Positions 47,801 to 61,206 of a stretch of DNA of 64,000 bases are shown piece after piece (positions within the stretch are counted from its first letter, which is position 1; each line of letters begins with the position of its first letter). The notes under the pieces were generated by a model. That model was not told the DNA's origin. It saw only the letters and a list, made by a program, of their open reading frames with translations, and ran no database searches. The translations under genes and the position numbers were made by a program. Source of the stretch: Struthio camelus (lineage: Eukaryota; Chordata; Aves; Struthioniformes; Struthionidae); assembly GCF_040807025.1 (NCBI RefSeq), contig NC_090942.1, positions 178,626,247 to 178,690,246 of the forward strand, written 5' to 3'.

Positions 47801-50071
47801 ATTAACACTTGGTGCTGCTCTTTAGTCAAGTCCTGTAAAATTCAAATGATACTGCTTTCTTTAAGTTGATGTTACTGCTAGAAGTAAAGCCAGATGTAGA
47901 TACAGAGGGAGAAGGGCTACAAAACTCCTGACATTCTCTTAAGTTTTAAGAATGGACTTCCAGTCCATTGAAGTAGAACTTCCAGTAAGTATCCAAAGTT
48001 CAAAAGCACATACTACGTAAAAGGTAGACTACGGGGAATTGCTGGCAAGTACTTTAATTACTGAATTTCTCACTTAATTTTTGTTTAAGTCTTTCAAAAA
48101 TGAGTATCAAGGATTAAGTTCACTGAACCGGAAAAACATGATATTTAAGTTATAGTTAGAAGCTGTGGCTTCTGGCTTCTTACACTGAGAGGCTGAACAT
48201 GAATGCTCTTGTTGAGGTTTAAACTGCGAGGGCTTTCCAGTAATTGCCTTGTTCACAGATTCTACTCTACATATTAAATGTTGATGAATGAAACTTTTGA
48301 GTATTGAAACTTCATGGTCTGTAGGGACTAAATTGCTTCCATTTTTTTTGTGTCGCAGTTCTGTTTGAGATTTCAAGATTATTAAATACTGGTTTGGATA
48401 TGGAGACCTTATCTATTTGTGTGCGGCTTTGTGAACAGGGGATAAATCCAGAAGCATTGTCATCTGTTATTAAAGAACTACGTAAGGCTACAGAAGCTCT
48501 AAAGGTAATTCTATTGCTTAGAAAGTACATGAGATTTGTTTTCAGAATAAAATCAGATCTATGTTCAATCTGCTATACTTCAGCATGTGGATTGTGCTTT
48601 ATTTAAGATGTAAGATGCCTTTTTAAATCAAAGAAATGAACTGTTATCCTTAAAGGCAATCAATATGACTGAACATAACATGAACCAAAAAATGGTACTT
48701 TTTTACATAGACTGGCTCTTGTGAAATGGTATAAGAATACAGGTTTGTGTCCTGGACATTTTTGGTCACCATTTCCTGTCTCATGCATATTTTCATGACG
48801 TAGCTAGATTCCTGCTTTGTCCTTCAACCCGCATGATCTCCTTTCTACAACCTCAGGGTTCTCATGACCTAATAGTATGCAGCAATACATGTCTGCAAGT
48901 TCATACAGCTTGCTATTGCTAATGTAGTCTTCACCCATTGCTCTTACCACAGTAACCTACACTCTAAATCTACTCAGATACAGAGAGCATTTCATATATG
49001 TGTATGTATATGTATATAAAATAAGCATTTCCCTGTAGAGAAGCAGTTAGTGTAATGCCCTACCCCCACCCCTCAAAAAAGATACCCAAGAAAACAAAAG
49101 GATTTTTGTTCTTTACTGTCTACCTAAACATCATGGCTTATTTTCTACGGTCTCTTATGTTTGTTTCTTTCAGTGCTGGTGGAGGGAAAATCTACATCTA
49201 GTCTATCTCTCAAAGACTGTTCTGATGCTTGCAAGACTCAGCTTGGGGAGTTTGATTAGATGGATGCTAGTCAAGGCTATTTTTCACCCTTTTTTACTCA
49301 GTTTTTGCCATTATTTGTAGATCTTGTGTATTCAAGCCATGTTTTATATTCATGTAGATACTTAAATGTCTACATATGCATGTTTAACTCTGTATGTGTA
49401 GGTATTTGTGAGGGCTATTTTGTTTCTTTCCTTTTACCAGTTTGTCATTCCCATTGCTATCCTTTGCCTATTTATCCCATAATTGGCTTAAAATTTACAT
49501 ACGTCTGTCTCCAACTTTGTTAGTGTACCAAGTTGGGATTTTTTTGAGTCACGGTAATATATAAAAAATACTGACTGTCAACTGTGACTGAATAATTGGC
49601 AGTTATGCAGTTATGATTACTATCGTTCTTTTAAACTTTGTGCAAATTTACCTGTATGAATGGGAGTAATGGTGGTTATATATTGCATAAAGAAGTAAAC
49701 GCTGAAGGAAAATTACATGCATCTGAGTACTTTTTGAATGCATTAGAGCGAAATGTCCAAGATGCAGGCTGTTCAGGTACAATACACAAAATTTAATGCA
49801 GGTGATGTAAGTAACGGCCTATGTGAATAAGGGCTAATAGGTGTTGTTGGCATTTAAAAATACACGGAAATATCCAATGGAAAACAGCAGTGCACTACTT
49901 ATGAAGATTATAAATAGCTTGTTTTTAGGCTTCAAGTACTTCAGGCTAAATGAAAATAGCTATAAGAAAAGACTATATGCAGTATTTTATCCACATGGTG
50001 TCTACTTTTGGTGACTTATTTGCAATAAGTAGTGTTTCTCTTTCTAGGCTGCTGAAAATATGACAGGCTGA
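44761..50071 (+). CDS. MZT1: MZT1 (MOZART1), gamma-tubulin ring complex subunit
   Basis: MZT1 is a tiny helical protein that binds the N-terminal regions of GCP proteins and supports gamma-TuRC assembly and recruitment at spindle poles. Exons: 44761-44809, 48359-48504 and 50048-50071, total 219 nt, 72 residues plus TGA, all phases correct. The sequence [16 protein letters not shown], then [20 protein letters not shown] and [20 protein letters not shown] matches human MZT1 almost exactly through the whole conserved core. Human MZT1 is 82 residues; the difference is the N-terminal alanine/serine-rich run, which is shorter here. The ATG has a good context (GCGCCATGG) and no closer in-frame ATG precedes it. 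It diverges from BORA and shares its promoter. Confidence 0.97.
44810..48358 (+). other. MZT1: MZT1 intron 1
   Basis: About 3.5 kb. The first 250 nt belong to the CpG island; the rest is AT-rich. A 13-base G run is at 45331-45343. I see no coding, RNA-gene or recognisable mobile-element signal. Confidence 0.7.
48359..48504 (+). CDS. MZT1: MZT1 exon 2
   Basis: 146 nt encoding [20 protein letters not shown] and [29 protein letters not shown], the helical GCP-binding core. Acceptor TGTCGCAG, donor GTAATT. Relative to human the third residue is F rather than L. Confidence 0.97.
50048..50071 (+). CDS. MZT1: MZT1 exon 3 (C-terminus and stop)
   Basis: AAENMTG then TGA at 50069-50071; human ends AAENMTS. 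Acceptor CTTTCTAG. Only 21 coding nucleotides before the stop. Confidence 0.95.
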   Translation, partial: AAENMTG

Positions 50072-50630
50072 CATGAGAGAAGATTTCTTCATGAGATGAA
50101 TGCCAAACTGTAGAGTTAACAGAGGATTTGAAGATTGGCTGCTGTTCAGAAATACAAAATGAAGTTAGTGTGTGTGAAGGTTTCAGAATGCTTCTGTAAT
50201 CTTGAAAAGGATGATATACAGAATAGCTTTATTGTAAAGTTTAATAAGATAAACCCACCAGTAGTCTCATTACTCTTTATTACTTGTTTTTTTTAGTGAA
50301 CCATGTGTGAATATAAAGCTATTTTTTCTTCTACATGCAATATTTTTTAAACCATGAAAAATACTGCACACTCACTGAACTTACTGGTGTGTAACCACTA
50401 GCATAGTTATAATTAACATGGCTTGTTAATGCATCCTTCAGAAGTGCTAATATATCCCGTTTTTATCTTTTGGCATTGATGTGAAACTGCATGTACAATT
50501 TTAACTTTTCTTTACGGACAAGATAGGAATGAGGGCTCTCCTGACTTGATTTTTAATTAGTGTGGGAAATTAATGTAATGACTGAAGTCTCCATTTGAAA
50601 GTAAGAAATAAAGCACTTTTGATAATGAAG
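50072..50630 (+). terminator. MZT1: MZT1 3' UTR and candidate poly(A) signals
   Basis: AATAAA at 50607-50612 is followed by T-rich sequence and is the first good signal; a second AATAAA is at 50704-50709. The downstream GU element is weak, so longer forms are possible. Confidence 0.5.
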
Positions 50631-50712
50631 ATAATGAATTGTCCTTTTAATTGTGAATTAAAACATTGAAAAGTGTTTTTAACATGGATCGGAAAGGAGC
50701 TTCAATAAATGC

Positions 50713-52685
50713 TGAAATGTATGTAAATTTGAATTCTAGAGTACATAGAGTATTTTATAAATTGTAGACAATTTATGTTTGTGTTCTGAATACTAACAAT
50801 ATTAAAATATAGCCTAAAATATTAAGGCTATATTCTAGTTAAAGCACATGTGAGAGGGGTCAGATCTAGCTGATGACAGCTAAGTGTTTAAAACAGTCAT
50901 TTGATATACTCTACTCATTCAGCACTAAGAATCTTCACTGATACTAAATAAGTGTTTATAGTATATACAGTAAACTCTTTTGTCATGTTACCATCCAGTG
51001 CAATATCCTTGCATCAAGGAATTCTACTTGTTAATAAGAACTATTTTCTTATCCTGTATTCTCACTCAGCTGTTCAAGCTTTTCAAATTTTTTGTTGGCA
51101 TTAATGGCTTCATGGCTGATCACTAAGTGTAGCATTGTTAATGGGACCTAGGGTGATCTCTGAGATTAATAGGGTGAAGCACATATGGAAGAGAACCTGG
51201 AATATTAGTTAAGCCAAACTTTATTTGTGGAGAGTAAAAAAAAAAAAAAAAAAGTGGTTTTTGTACCTCAGGAGTTTACATTTTATGAAATCTACGGAGG
51301 TCACAATTCTACCAAAAATGATTAAGCAGGCTAAATTTGGCTGACCAAGAGAACTGAAAAAATATTTAAATTACACCACATCGCTTACTATTATTTCCAG
51401 TTACCCTGAACAAAAACATCATTACAGAAGGATGTTCCTGGAAGCATAGGATAGCATACAATAAAACTTCTCAGTAGCCAGCCTGTGGGTTTCGTAAGTA
51501 ATACCGATTGTGAAACAAACTCAAAGTTTTCTGTAAACTGGCAAATCTGCCCAAAACAATCATTCTGAAATCCTGCTAGAGGGCATGCTCTTATCAGTGT
51601 TTCTAGCCTCTTCCTCTGTCATCAGATTTTTGTATGATAAACTAATTCTGATTACCTCCCTTGAGATCACCGTCTTGATCACTTTACATTTATACATTTC
51701 CAGTAGAATTTTTAACTTTCATTATACTTACAAAAAAGGTTGAAATCAAGTTGTGTCCTTGAAACGCTTAACACCAACTTGAAAATGCAATATAAGAAAA
51801 ATTTATATGTGATTCTTGTTCCTGTCTGGGTAAGTTGGATGTGTGAGTTTTCCATCTATAATCTTTTTTTATATACTCTGTAGATATGTTGTACAGAATT
51901 ATACAAGCAGGTCATGTTTCAAAAACCCAATGTGACAGATGTAAAACTGTAAATGTATCATATTTCCATTATTAAATGGAGCTGAATGGTAACATTGGTT
52001 TTACTTAATATTTCATATTTACAAAAGTCCATATACTCTTCTTCAGCATACTTTGCAACATTATTTGCAATATTTTTTGTGCAAAAAAATATTCTTAGGG
52101 ATTTGGTGTAACAGAACCCCCTGTTTGCTTTTTGCTTCGGGGTACCAGCCATAACAAGTACACAACACAGTTCCTTCTTCCTGGGAACAAAAAAAGAAAA
52201 TCCCACTGATAGAAAGTTTCATACTGGAAACATTTCTGTGCTATAGAAGTAAAGTGTATGGCTTCATTTGCATCCGAACTCAGTAAACAGGAACTCAAAT
52301 TTAAGCACTGATGGCTGAGAAGCTGAATGCTGCATTTGTAGGACACACAGAGCTTTCGGCTATATATAAAACTCTTAAGAAGTCAAGCAAACAGCATATG
52401 CTTTTCAGCTATGCTCCTTATTTACTTACATATGTTTTCTAACATAAAAGTATCTCTCCAGGTAGACATCTTGAAAAGATAAATATAAGAATAGCTATCC
52501 TGGTCCTTACCAAAGGTTCTTTTAACACAATAGTCTGTCTTTTGTAGTCAAAAGGAGGTGCCTAGAGAAGAATAAGAACATTGCAAGTACACTTGTTACT
52601 TTTCTCCCAGCTTACAAAAATGTCTTCAGTTCCAGACTCCTAAAGGCTTGAGTGGTAATGGTAAGCTCAAAGGCTGTTGTTTAAT
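50713..52685. other. Intergenic, no gene seen
   Basis: AT-rich sequence 3' of MZT1 with a long A-run near 51235. No ORF with family resemblance and no clear repeat was recognised. Extended MZT1 3' UTR forms cannot be excluded. Confidence 0.5.
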
Positions 52686-52689
52686 ATGT

Positions 52690-53110
52690 GAAGTTGTGGT
52701 TGTTTCTCCCCATGTGTGTCCTCCTTTATCTATACTGAATGTCATCTGCCGTTTTATTGCATAGTTGCTCAGTCTTATGTGTCTTTCTGCAGGTTTTCAC
52801 AGTCTGCCTGTAATCTTACTACCCTCAGTAATATTATCATCAGCAAACTTTTTAACTTTGTCACTTTTCTGAGGTTAATTACGAATAGGTCAAACAGCAC
52901 ATGACCTTGCAGAGACTCTGTGGAGCACTGCATGTTGACCTGTTGGAAAGACTGACTGCTTATTCCCATTACTTTTCAGTGACTATGAATGAAATCCAGT
53001 CCTGCCTGGTACTTAGTTCCTCATTCTTGCACTGAATATCTTTAATGTCACATCACAATTTTGTCCAATTATTTGCACTATTGATGAACGTTGAAATTAA
53101 GGGCTTTAAT
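52690..53110 (-). mobile_element. Degraded CR1-like LINE remnant
   Basis: The plus strand carries GAATGTCATCTGCCGTTTTA, TTTTCACAGTCTGCCTG, ATCATCAGCAAACTTT and GTGGAGCACTGC in the order I recall from an old sauropsid CR1-type LINE family, read antisense to its reverse transcriptase. No intact frame remains. Confidence 0.6.
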
Positions 53111-56100
53111 TTTGTTATAGTAGAGAATAATTCAGAGAAAATGCATGCTCTGTAAGACAGTGGATAAAAACAGCCTCAAACTTAGGAACCTAAAGGAGTT
53201 AACATTGTCTTAAAAATGCTGTTGCCTTTCTGAAAAGCCTGTCAGAGCTTTAAGTACAGTTATGAATTCAGTCATACAGAGAGCACACCATTTAAAATAA
53301 CTATCCAGGATATGTAGCATTATAATTACATTTTAGAAAACAAAAAAATAACTTCACAGGTGATTGTAGAGTAGTAGAAGGTGACAAACAGGATTCTCTG
53401 AAGCCTCTGTTGACATTAGGGAGTTTGAGTTTCTTAGTTACGTAGGTAACCAGAAAGTCTGTTAATCAAAGAAGGGAGGGGAAAAAAAAAAGCTGGATGG
53501 TGATCATCAGGCCGAGATACCTGACCTAATAGAATTGTACCCATGAAAAGTGCGTGCACGTTTATCTGGTACTTTCTTTTCCACTTTCCGGTCTCCAGTT
53601 GCACAAAGACTGGTTCAGTCTAAACCTGCTTTCTGAGTGAATCAACTAATTCTATCTGAAATAAATGTGAGTGCTGTTGTGGGCACAGTTTTCTCCAGGG
53701 ACTGCTCTTTGCAGACTGCACCAGGTTGGGTGCTTGCAGTCTTCTCCAGCACTTTTCACTTTCAAACACTCCCATCCATGTACCTTTATGTCACAGACTA
53801 AAGGACACTCACAGTTTCATGCTTTTCATGCTATAGAAGCCACACAGCCCTCATTATTTTGAGTACTTTGAACTAAAAAAATGCACAAAAATAACCTTTT
53901 AAGGATCAGCAGTGACCCATGGCAAAATGCCGTGTGGTGTGGTTGTAGCCGGCCTGCCCTAAAGAGAGCTAATGCTGAACAGTGAGACCATAGATCTAAG
54001 GCCTGTGATCTAAGCCGGGGCTTGGGATGCCTTTAGTACTGTAGATGTAACCAGAGGATTTAAGTGATTAATTCTTTGAACCACAAGTATGACTTTTAAT
54101 TAAAGTTTGGAAAAATGAGAACTCCAAAGAACTAAAGGCCTGCCTGACAGTGTAGTTTCCACCTTTAAAAGAGCAGAATTGGTAACAGGGATTTGAAGAC
54201 CAGTCACCTAAAATCAGCGGTAGTGAATGGTGAATCTGTGAACTCGGGTTTTTATCAACAAGGAATGAAAGACAGAAAATGTATTGAATTCCCTTTGAAC
54301 ATTGTTTGGTTGAAAAGGATGGCGGGTTAGTTTTTTTAATTATTGTTTACGGGTTTAGGTGTGAAAGCTGATTATTCTGATGTAGGTTACTTGAATTCTT
54401 GCCTGACAATTGGCATACCACTGCGTAACATTTTTGATTGAAACACTTGGATTATGTGCAGTTAACACACGGTGAAGCAAATCAGTAAGGGAGATGATTG
54501 CTAGCAAGATACTGGAAGGACTAATTCTTGATTCAGCATAGTTCAATGTTTTTCTTAAGCTGTATGGTGGTAGGGAGATCATTGGTTTGTCAATTTACAG
54601 AGGAAAAAGGGGAGCAAACTGAGAAAAAAAATTACTCTGAAGAAGAAATGTGAGTGGTCAGATTGAGTAGTCACAGTTCAGTTGGATGTCTTCTAATGCA
54701 GCTAAATCAGTATTTCTGGGAAAGTGAAATGAAAGTTGTACTTAGAGAATGGGATACTCTGGGTGCATCTACAATGTTGCTTTGTGTTATACTCACTCTC
54801 CTTGAATGCCAGGTGCTGGTCTCCTGACTGTCCACGCTGCATGCATGACAGATCACTCCTAGAATACCTTCTGACTCCTCAGCCAAAACTCAGCAGCTGT
54901 TTTATGGTTGGACCATTTCAGGGATCATTCCTGTAGGCAGTGCAGTCAAGACTGTGCCGGGTATTGTTTCCTTTACCCAACCCCCTCCGACAGTGCTCTC
55001 CCAGCAGGCAGGCCTTGCACCCTCGCCTGTCCCCATATCATATCCCTTTGCACTTAAACACACCACTGGAATCATTCACTAGAAACACAAACGTATTGTT
55101 CCCTGTTTTCTTTCATTTTAGTATCTTGGGTATAATATTAAAAAAAAATTAAGAATTAAAAAAAAAAATTAAGTCTCAGTTCTTGAAAAACTAACTTAAG
55201 AAGGATTTTTGGGACCATCACAAATAACTGCCTCATTGTGAGGGTTTCCTGAAGTATTTCTTAGTTGTAGGAAGAGGTTCTTTCTGATACAGAAAATAGG
55301 TTTACCATGCAGAAGTCAGGAAGTCAAACCATAGTGCTGTCTAATTACTGTTTCCAGGCCTGAAGTTGATACTTTCTCTGAGAAAGTTGTGGAAATACAA
55401 AGATAATTTAAATGAAAACTATAAAACTGTTTCAGGACTGGAGGACCAAGCCTCAGGAGTCTTAAAGAATTCAGTCTGTGTATTTTCTCAAAGAGAAGTT
55501 GAGAAGTAACATAATCACCATGTATATGTCCTTGAACATGGAAAGAAACGATAGCTGCATTTTTTAATCAAACAGACAAGACATACCAGAGCCAGTAGCT
55601 TGGTATTAGACAAATCATGCCTTGGAAAAAGGCACCACTTCCCAGGAATGAAGGTGACTAAACACTAACACAGCATATTACGGAGACAGCAAACTCACTA
55701 CTGCTTGATGTTATTAAAATGAAATTAAGTATGCTTATAAAGGGTATAGTTTAATCCAGTTTCTGGAGAAAAGCCTACAGCATCTCTATGCAGGAGGTCA
55801 TAGCAGTTTCTTCTGACTTCAGAGTGTGTGAAGGGGAGTGTAAAACAGTTCCAAGTAAAAGCGATGTGATGAAAATTAGGAATATTTAGGACAAACATCA
55901 GTGACACTTCTGTCAGAAAGATAAATGGAAGCCTAGTTTCTGGGACATTTAATGTTACCTGATAAAAAACTTAATAATCTAAACTGGCAACCTAACATAT
56001 ATTGAGTCTGAGCACTTATATTGTCACTGCATAAATATTCATTTTTCCCTACCTCCGATTCATGTGTAATGAAAAACCAACTCACGAAAATGGATCTCTG

Positions 56101-58058
56101 AAAGTTATTGAAAGACAATGATATCATTATGCGGTTGAATGGGAGTTTAATGCTCATATAAAATTTTCACTAAAGAAGATGGAAAATACAGGAATCAAGC
56201 AGGAAGAACTTGGACATATTGTGATTTACAAAGGAAGCAGTTAGGTAGGACCCCTGGTCAGGGAAGGAGGAGGGAGGCCGTTGGGAGAGAGAAGAGGCTG
56301 AGGAGTATCCCAGGTCGATTTTGTTTGATTATTTTATCTGTATGAGAAACCAAAGTGAGTATGTTTGAAGACAGTAACAGGTGAGTATTATTGTGCTATT
56401 TAATGAACAGGAAATAAAGGAAAGAGGGAGTAAGGTCGGTATGTGATCGTGTTTCTTTACTCCTCATCCACAGGTTCAAACCGTTTAACAACAGATTTTC
56501 TTGAATGATGAAAGGGCACCATGGGGGCTAGGGGCTCCCCAAGGCTGAGGCTGATGTTGGAGGGCTGCTGGCGGAGCAGTTTAAGACTTTACGTGAGATA
56601 AAAGTGCTGTAAAGAAAGTGTTAACTTAAGGAAAAGATATTAATCCCTTACAAACAAAGTACTGTGGCGTGTATAAGTTTTAATGAAGGATTTAAGGAGG
56701 AATCGTACTGATGGCTGTATACATTTTAAAGTAAAGATATGAGCAAAAATTTCTGGACAAATCTTCACTAGGTCATAAAAAAAAGATATTTAACTATTTG
56801 CTATTAATTCAGGGATACAATCTGGGGGAAAAACAAAAAAAACCCACAGGGTCTTTTCAAATCAAGTACTTTTCCAGTTTAAAGATGAGTATTTTATTTA
56901 GCTTTAGCTTTTGTGTGAAACCGATCTCGGGCATAGTAACAACTCAGCAAGTTACACGCATGGCTGTTTATTCCTGCAGGCTGCGACAACTGGGTTCACA
57001 CAGAAGGCAGAAAAATGTCTATGGCGCATGCACAGCCTGATAATCTGGCCTGTGTTTGTAACGTGGTCCCGAGGATTATGCATTTCAGTCTAAGAACAGC
57101 ATTAGTAATACACGTGCCAAACCTTGTCAGTCCGTGGCTGGCTGGCTGCTCTAGTTAGATGGTATTTCAGCTACTGTTCAGACATGTTGAGCCAGATTCA
57201 CCATTGACTTACCCCACATGATATTTTACTGAAGTTAGTGAAATAGCAATACAGGACGTATGGATATGTACATTGTTCATCTGAACTGTGATTGAATGGA
57301 GGACGTAAACAAACAATTTTGTTTGGGCAGATCCTTTAGCTTTCCTGTGGGTGTGCGCTGGAGTTAAAAATAGGTTGTTTTGCTTCATCAAAATGTTAAA
57401 GAATAATAATAAAATATGCTTTTTTTTTTTTTTTTTTACCAAAGCTCCAAAGACTCTCATTCAAAATATTGTTATATTTTGTCATTTTGTGTGCTGTGCT
57501 CCTATTCCTCTTCTACGAACTGGGTTTCTGCCAACTATGTCTGCCACAATTTGCCGTTTTCCTCTTTCCCCTCCCCCCAGTTTAAAACCTGTCATTACAG
57601 GGCTTCCATATTTTGCAGTTTAGTATTTCCCAGTTTTTAAGCACTAGTTTCTATGGTATTTCCCCAAGATAATCAGGCATTTTTCAGTAAATAGTTTTGT
57701 CGAAAGCTGATTTTTCTCCAGAAAATAGTTCTGATGATTGAATTATTTTGATTGCTCCTAATATGTGCACAACTATCAGAGAAACGGAAGTCGCACGGTA
57801 CTCTGCATGGCCAAAGCTATTCTGTATCCAGGTGCACATAACAAACTAATAACCTAATTTACATCACAAGAATCTGCATCCACTAAAGAAGACTGTTTTG
57901 TCTTTGAAGCAATTCAAGTTAGTTGCCTAAGAATTATAAAGAGGGAACTGTTATTGTTTATGGCTTTCATGCTTATTTCTCTATTTATTTTAATTTAATA
58001 TTTGTAGAACCCAAAGCAGGAGAATAAATATAAATGTTACTGAAAACTGTCACATATT

Positions 58059-58072
58059 CCACTAGATGGCAG
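58059..58072 (+). promoter_or_regulatory. Candidate CTCF site
   Basis: CCACTAGATGGCAG fits the CTCF core CCASYAGRKGGCRS at all 14 positions. Sequence motif only; no occupancy data. Confidence 0.55.
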
Positions 58073-59399
58073 ACACACATTTACAACCACTGCTAGGGCT
58101 TTGGAAAATACCCCTCTGCTAGTTTTGCTAGGATCCGTTTTCAGTTTAATGAAGGATGGGTGCAATGTGATTTATTTTTGAAAACATATTAAAACTAGAA
58201 GGAAGAATAAAAAAAAGCGTGCCACTGGTTGCATGACTTTGGCTCGCAAAGAGAAAACTGAGGTTCAGACACTAAAATTTTGTCTTTTATGCATTTAACT
58301 TTTACTGGAGTGGGATATGCTAGTAGTAAAATAATCACAACAGGGAGAGTTTTCATCATGGAAAGCAAATCTGTAGTGACATCTTTTTCCTTTCATTCAG
58401 AATAATAAATGTTTCATCAGGTGTCTTGCAAACTGCACCAAAGGAAGTTCTGCAACCCTCTGTAGTTCATAACCGCTTTATCTTTCCCCCTTCTGTATTG
58501 ATGTTTTGTTTTGGCAGTTATTCAGCAATTCACAGCATTTAAGTCGAGAAGGAACAATGAAGGTAAGGGAAGGAGAATAGACTAGCTCTAGCCTAGGAAG
58601 ATATGCCTTCCTGGTAGGGATACGATTATGTGTTGATACCACAGTAGTATTATCATTTAAAAATACCAAATAAATAGCTGCATTATTAGATCCTGCTGCA
58701 GCCTCTAAAATTAAGGGAATTCCTACCACTACTGGTAGTGGCCAGGAAAAGGAAGGAGAAGCAGATTGAATTGTCCCACCTGCCCTCTGGCCAGGAGCTC
58801 GTTCCTCTCTCCACCAAATGTGGTGCCAGAGCTGTTGCTTGCCTGTGGTCTCCAGAGCAAGACGGGGAAAGAGGAAGGATGCAGTTCTCCGAAAGGGTGA
58901 TATTTAAGGGAGTGGGAAAGAACTGCCATGATAATCTTCATCCTTTACCCCATAGGCAGTATTCTCTCTGGGACAAGTTGTAGCTCTCAGTATAGTCCGA
59001 TAAGGTTAATGAAGGGTTAATTGGAAAAAAGAGAGCCCCCCCTCCCCACCCCACTCCCCTGCTAAGCCTTTCTCCAAATATTTAGTAATATTGTAATGCT
59101 ATAATTATTATAAATTTGGGGGGCGGGGGGTAGCCTTTTAGTGAAAAACACAGATGATAGCCATCCTTACACCTCTGGTTTTCACGATAGTCTGTGGAAA
59201 GAGGCAAGCTCTCAGTGGAGAGAGGCAAATCATAGCACTAAAGTTATTCTCTGTCTCTGAGTTGCTCTCTAAAGGAAACTGTATTGACTGAAGAGGTAAC
59301 CCAAGGAGACTAGTATCCTGAGGCTAAGATTAATCTTTGCAAATATTCCCATTAGATCATCCATTCTGACTTCCTGTATTTCACAAGCTTTTGAATTTC

Positions 59400-60860
59400 A
59401 CCCAACAGCCTCTCTACTGAGTTCAATAACTTCTGTTTAGATAAAGATATCCAAAAAGACATTTATTCTCGAGTTGAATACATTAATAGATACAGTGTAT
59501 CCACCGCTTCCTTTGTTGGTTTGTTCCACAGTTAATCATCTCCGCTATTAAACTTTGTGTGCATTATTTCTTGTTTTAGTTTATCTGCGTTGAGCTCAGT
59601 ACACAGCTGCTTGTTACGCTTTTCCCTTCTTAACTCAAGAACCCTTTAGGATGTGGGATTTTCTCCCGAGGGAGCTATCATAATCAAGTCATCACTCCAT
59701 CTTCTTTTTGATAAGCTGAAGGGATTTTCCTTTCTGTAAAGTGTTTTTCTTCTGCTCTCCACCCTCATTCTGGTCTTCTTTGCAGCCTGTCTTATTTTTG
59801 ACTTCCCTTTTATCTCACAGCAGTTTCACTAGTGCTGTGTGCAGAGATAAGATCTCTCTGTTGTATTCACTATTTTACTCCACGATCACATGCTCCCACT
59901 GAATGACAGGTTCTCAGTGATCCCTTAAGTCCTTTCTGGAGTTACTGTTCTGCAGAAGATGATCCTCCATGTTTTAAGTATGGCCCAGCTTGTTCCTAGT
60001 GGCTTAACTTTTCACGTGGCTACATTAAAATTGATTTTATTTGAACTGGCCCCCTTTAGTGACTGGTTCCAAATCCCTCTTTCTGTCGTGTCTTTACATT
60101 CACTGCCCTGCCAGCCTTTGTGCTGCCTTTGTGTAGTCTGCAAACTGTATCAGCAATAATTTTTAAACTGAGTTCCAAATCATCAATGAAGACGTGAAAC
60201 AATATCAAGTCAACCACTGAACCTTGCAGCACCCTGCAAAAATCAGAGTAAGTGCTCTTGCACATGTGTGCTCTTGCATTACGTGGTATGGCCATAGCTG
60301 TGAGCTTATGCACATGGCCTATCTTTATTTAGATCAAGCCTCAACAATTTCTTTCCTGTTGGAAACAGAATTTTGGAAGATGTAGCCATTTCCTAAGCCC
60401 GTGAGAGACGTTTCTATTGAAATTACATAGGCCATTTTTAAAAAACGATGTCAGGCAGTCTGAAGTCAAAAAACCCTATGAAAGTCCAAATGTATGCAGT
60501 TTCCTTTACAAACCAAATTCATAATCCCGTCAAAGAATGAAATAAATTTTGTTTAACAAGACCTGTTTTCTACAAAACCATATTGACCATCATTAATTAC
60601 ATTCATCCCTTTAATTTTGTATTAATTGAATCCCATATCAGCTTATTAGCTTTTTCATTAATTTTCCCTAGATTTATGTGATGCTTACTGACCTTAGGTT
60701 ACTTGGGTCACCACAATTCCCCTTTTGAAAGAAAGCTACAATATTAGTGCTCATTCAAAATTTCTCTTATTTCTCAAGAACATTTTAAAATATATATCAC
60801 TAGACTAGTGGTCTCGTGCCTCAATTTTGCTTCCAACACCACTATTTTCCATAACCTTAC
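59400..60860 (-). mobile_element. Long degraded CR1-like LINE remnant
   Basis: The plus strand contains, in order, TTGTTCCACAGTTAATCATC, ATCAAGTCATCACTCCATCT, TTTTGATAAGCTGAAGGGA, AGTCTGCAAACTGTATCAGC and ATCATCAATGAAGACGTG. These are islands of an old sauropsid CR1-type LINE in antisense. On the minus strand the last part reads LQGS...LFHVFIDDLE, recalling the QGS..GP.LF...INDL core of LINE reverse transcriptases. Stops and shifts abound; it is dead. Confidence 0.65.
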
Positions 60861-61192
60861 AAAAATAGCTGTTTTGAAGTTCCAAGTATAACATATATGT
60901 GTATGTGTATAATATGTAATTTTTTTGTATTTTTATTTTCTAGAGTTTTGTATGTCTTACTCTTTTGACTGCTATTTGCAAATGCAGAATGTAATCAGAG
61001 CCTTTTCCTGACCCCAAACCAGCCATCAATATCCAACGCAGTAGTTCATGGTTTACCAGTTAAAAATAGAGTGATGACGTTTCTGATTATTTCTGGTATC
61101 TTTTGTGCTACAAACTTGTCACTTACAACTGCTGAAAATGAATCCTATTTTACTACTGACTGTGTAGGACTGGTGTGTCACATTATTTTAAG

Positions 61193-61206
61193 TCACCAGA
61201 TGGCAC
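61193..61206 (+). promoter_or_regulatory. Candidate CTCF site
   Basis: TCACCAGATGGCAC matches 13 of 14 positions of CCASYAGRKGGCRS, in the same orientation as the candidate at 58059-58072. Confidence 0.5.

Noticed and set aside
56473..56482. tRNA B-box-like word GGTTCAAACC
   Set aside because: No A box at the right distance and no cloverleaf could be drawn; likely chance.
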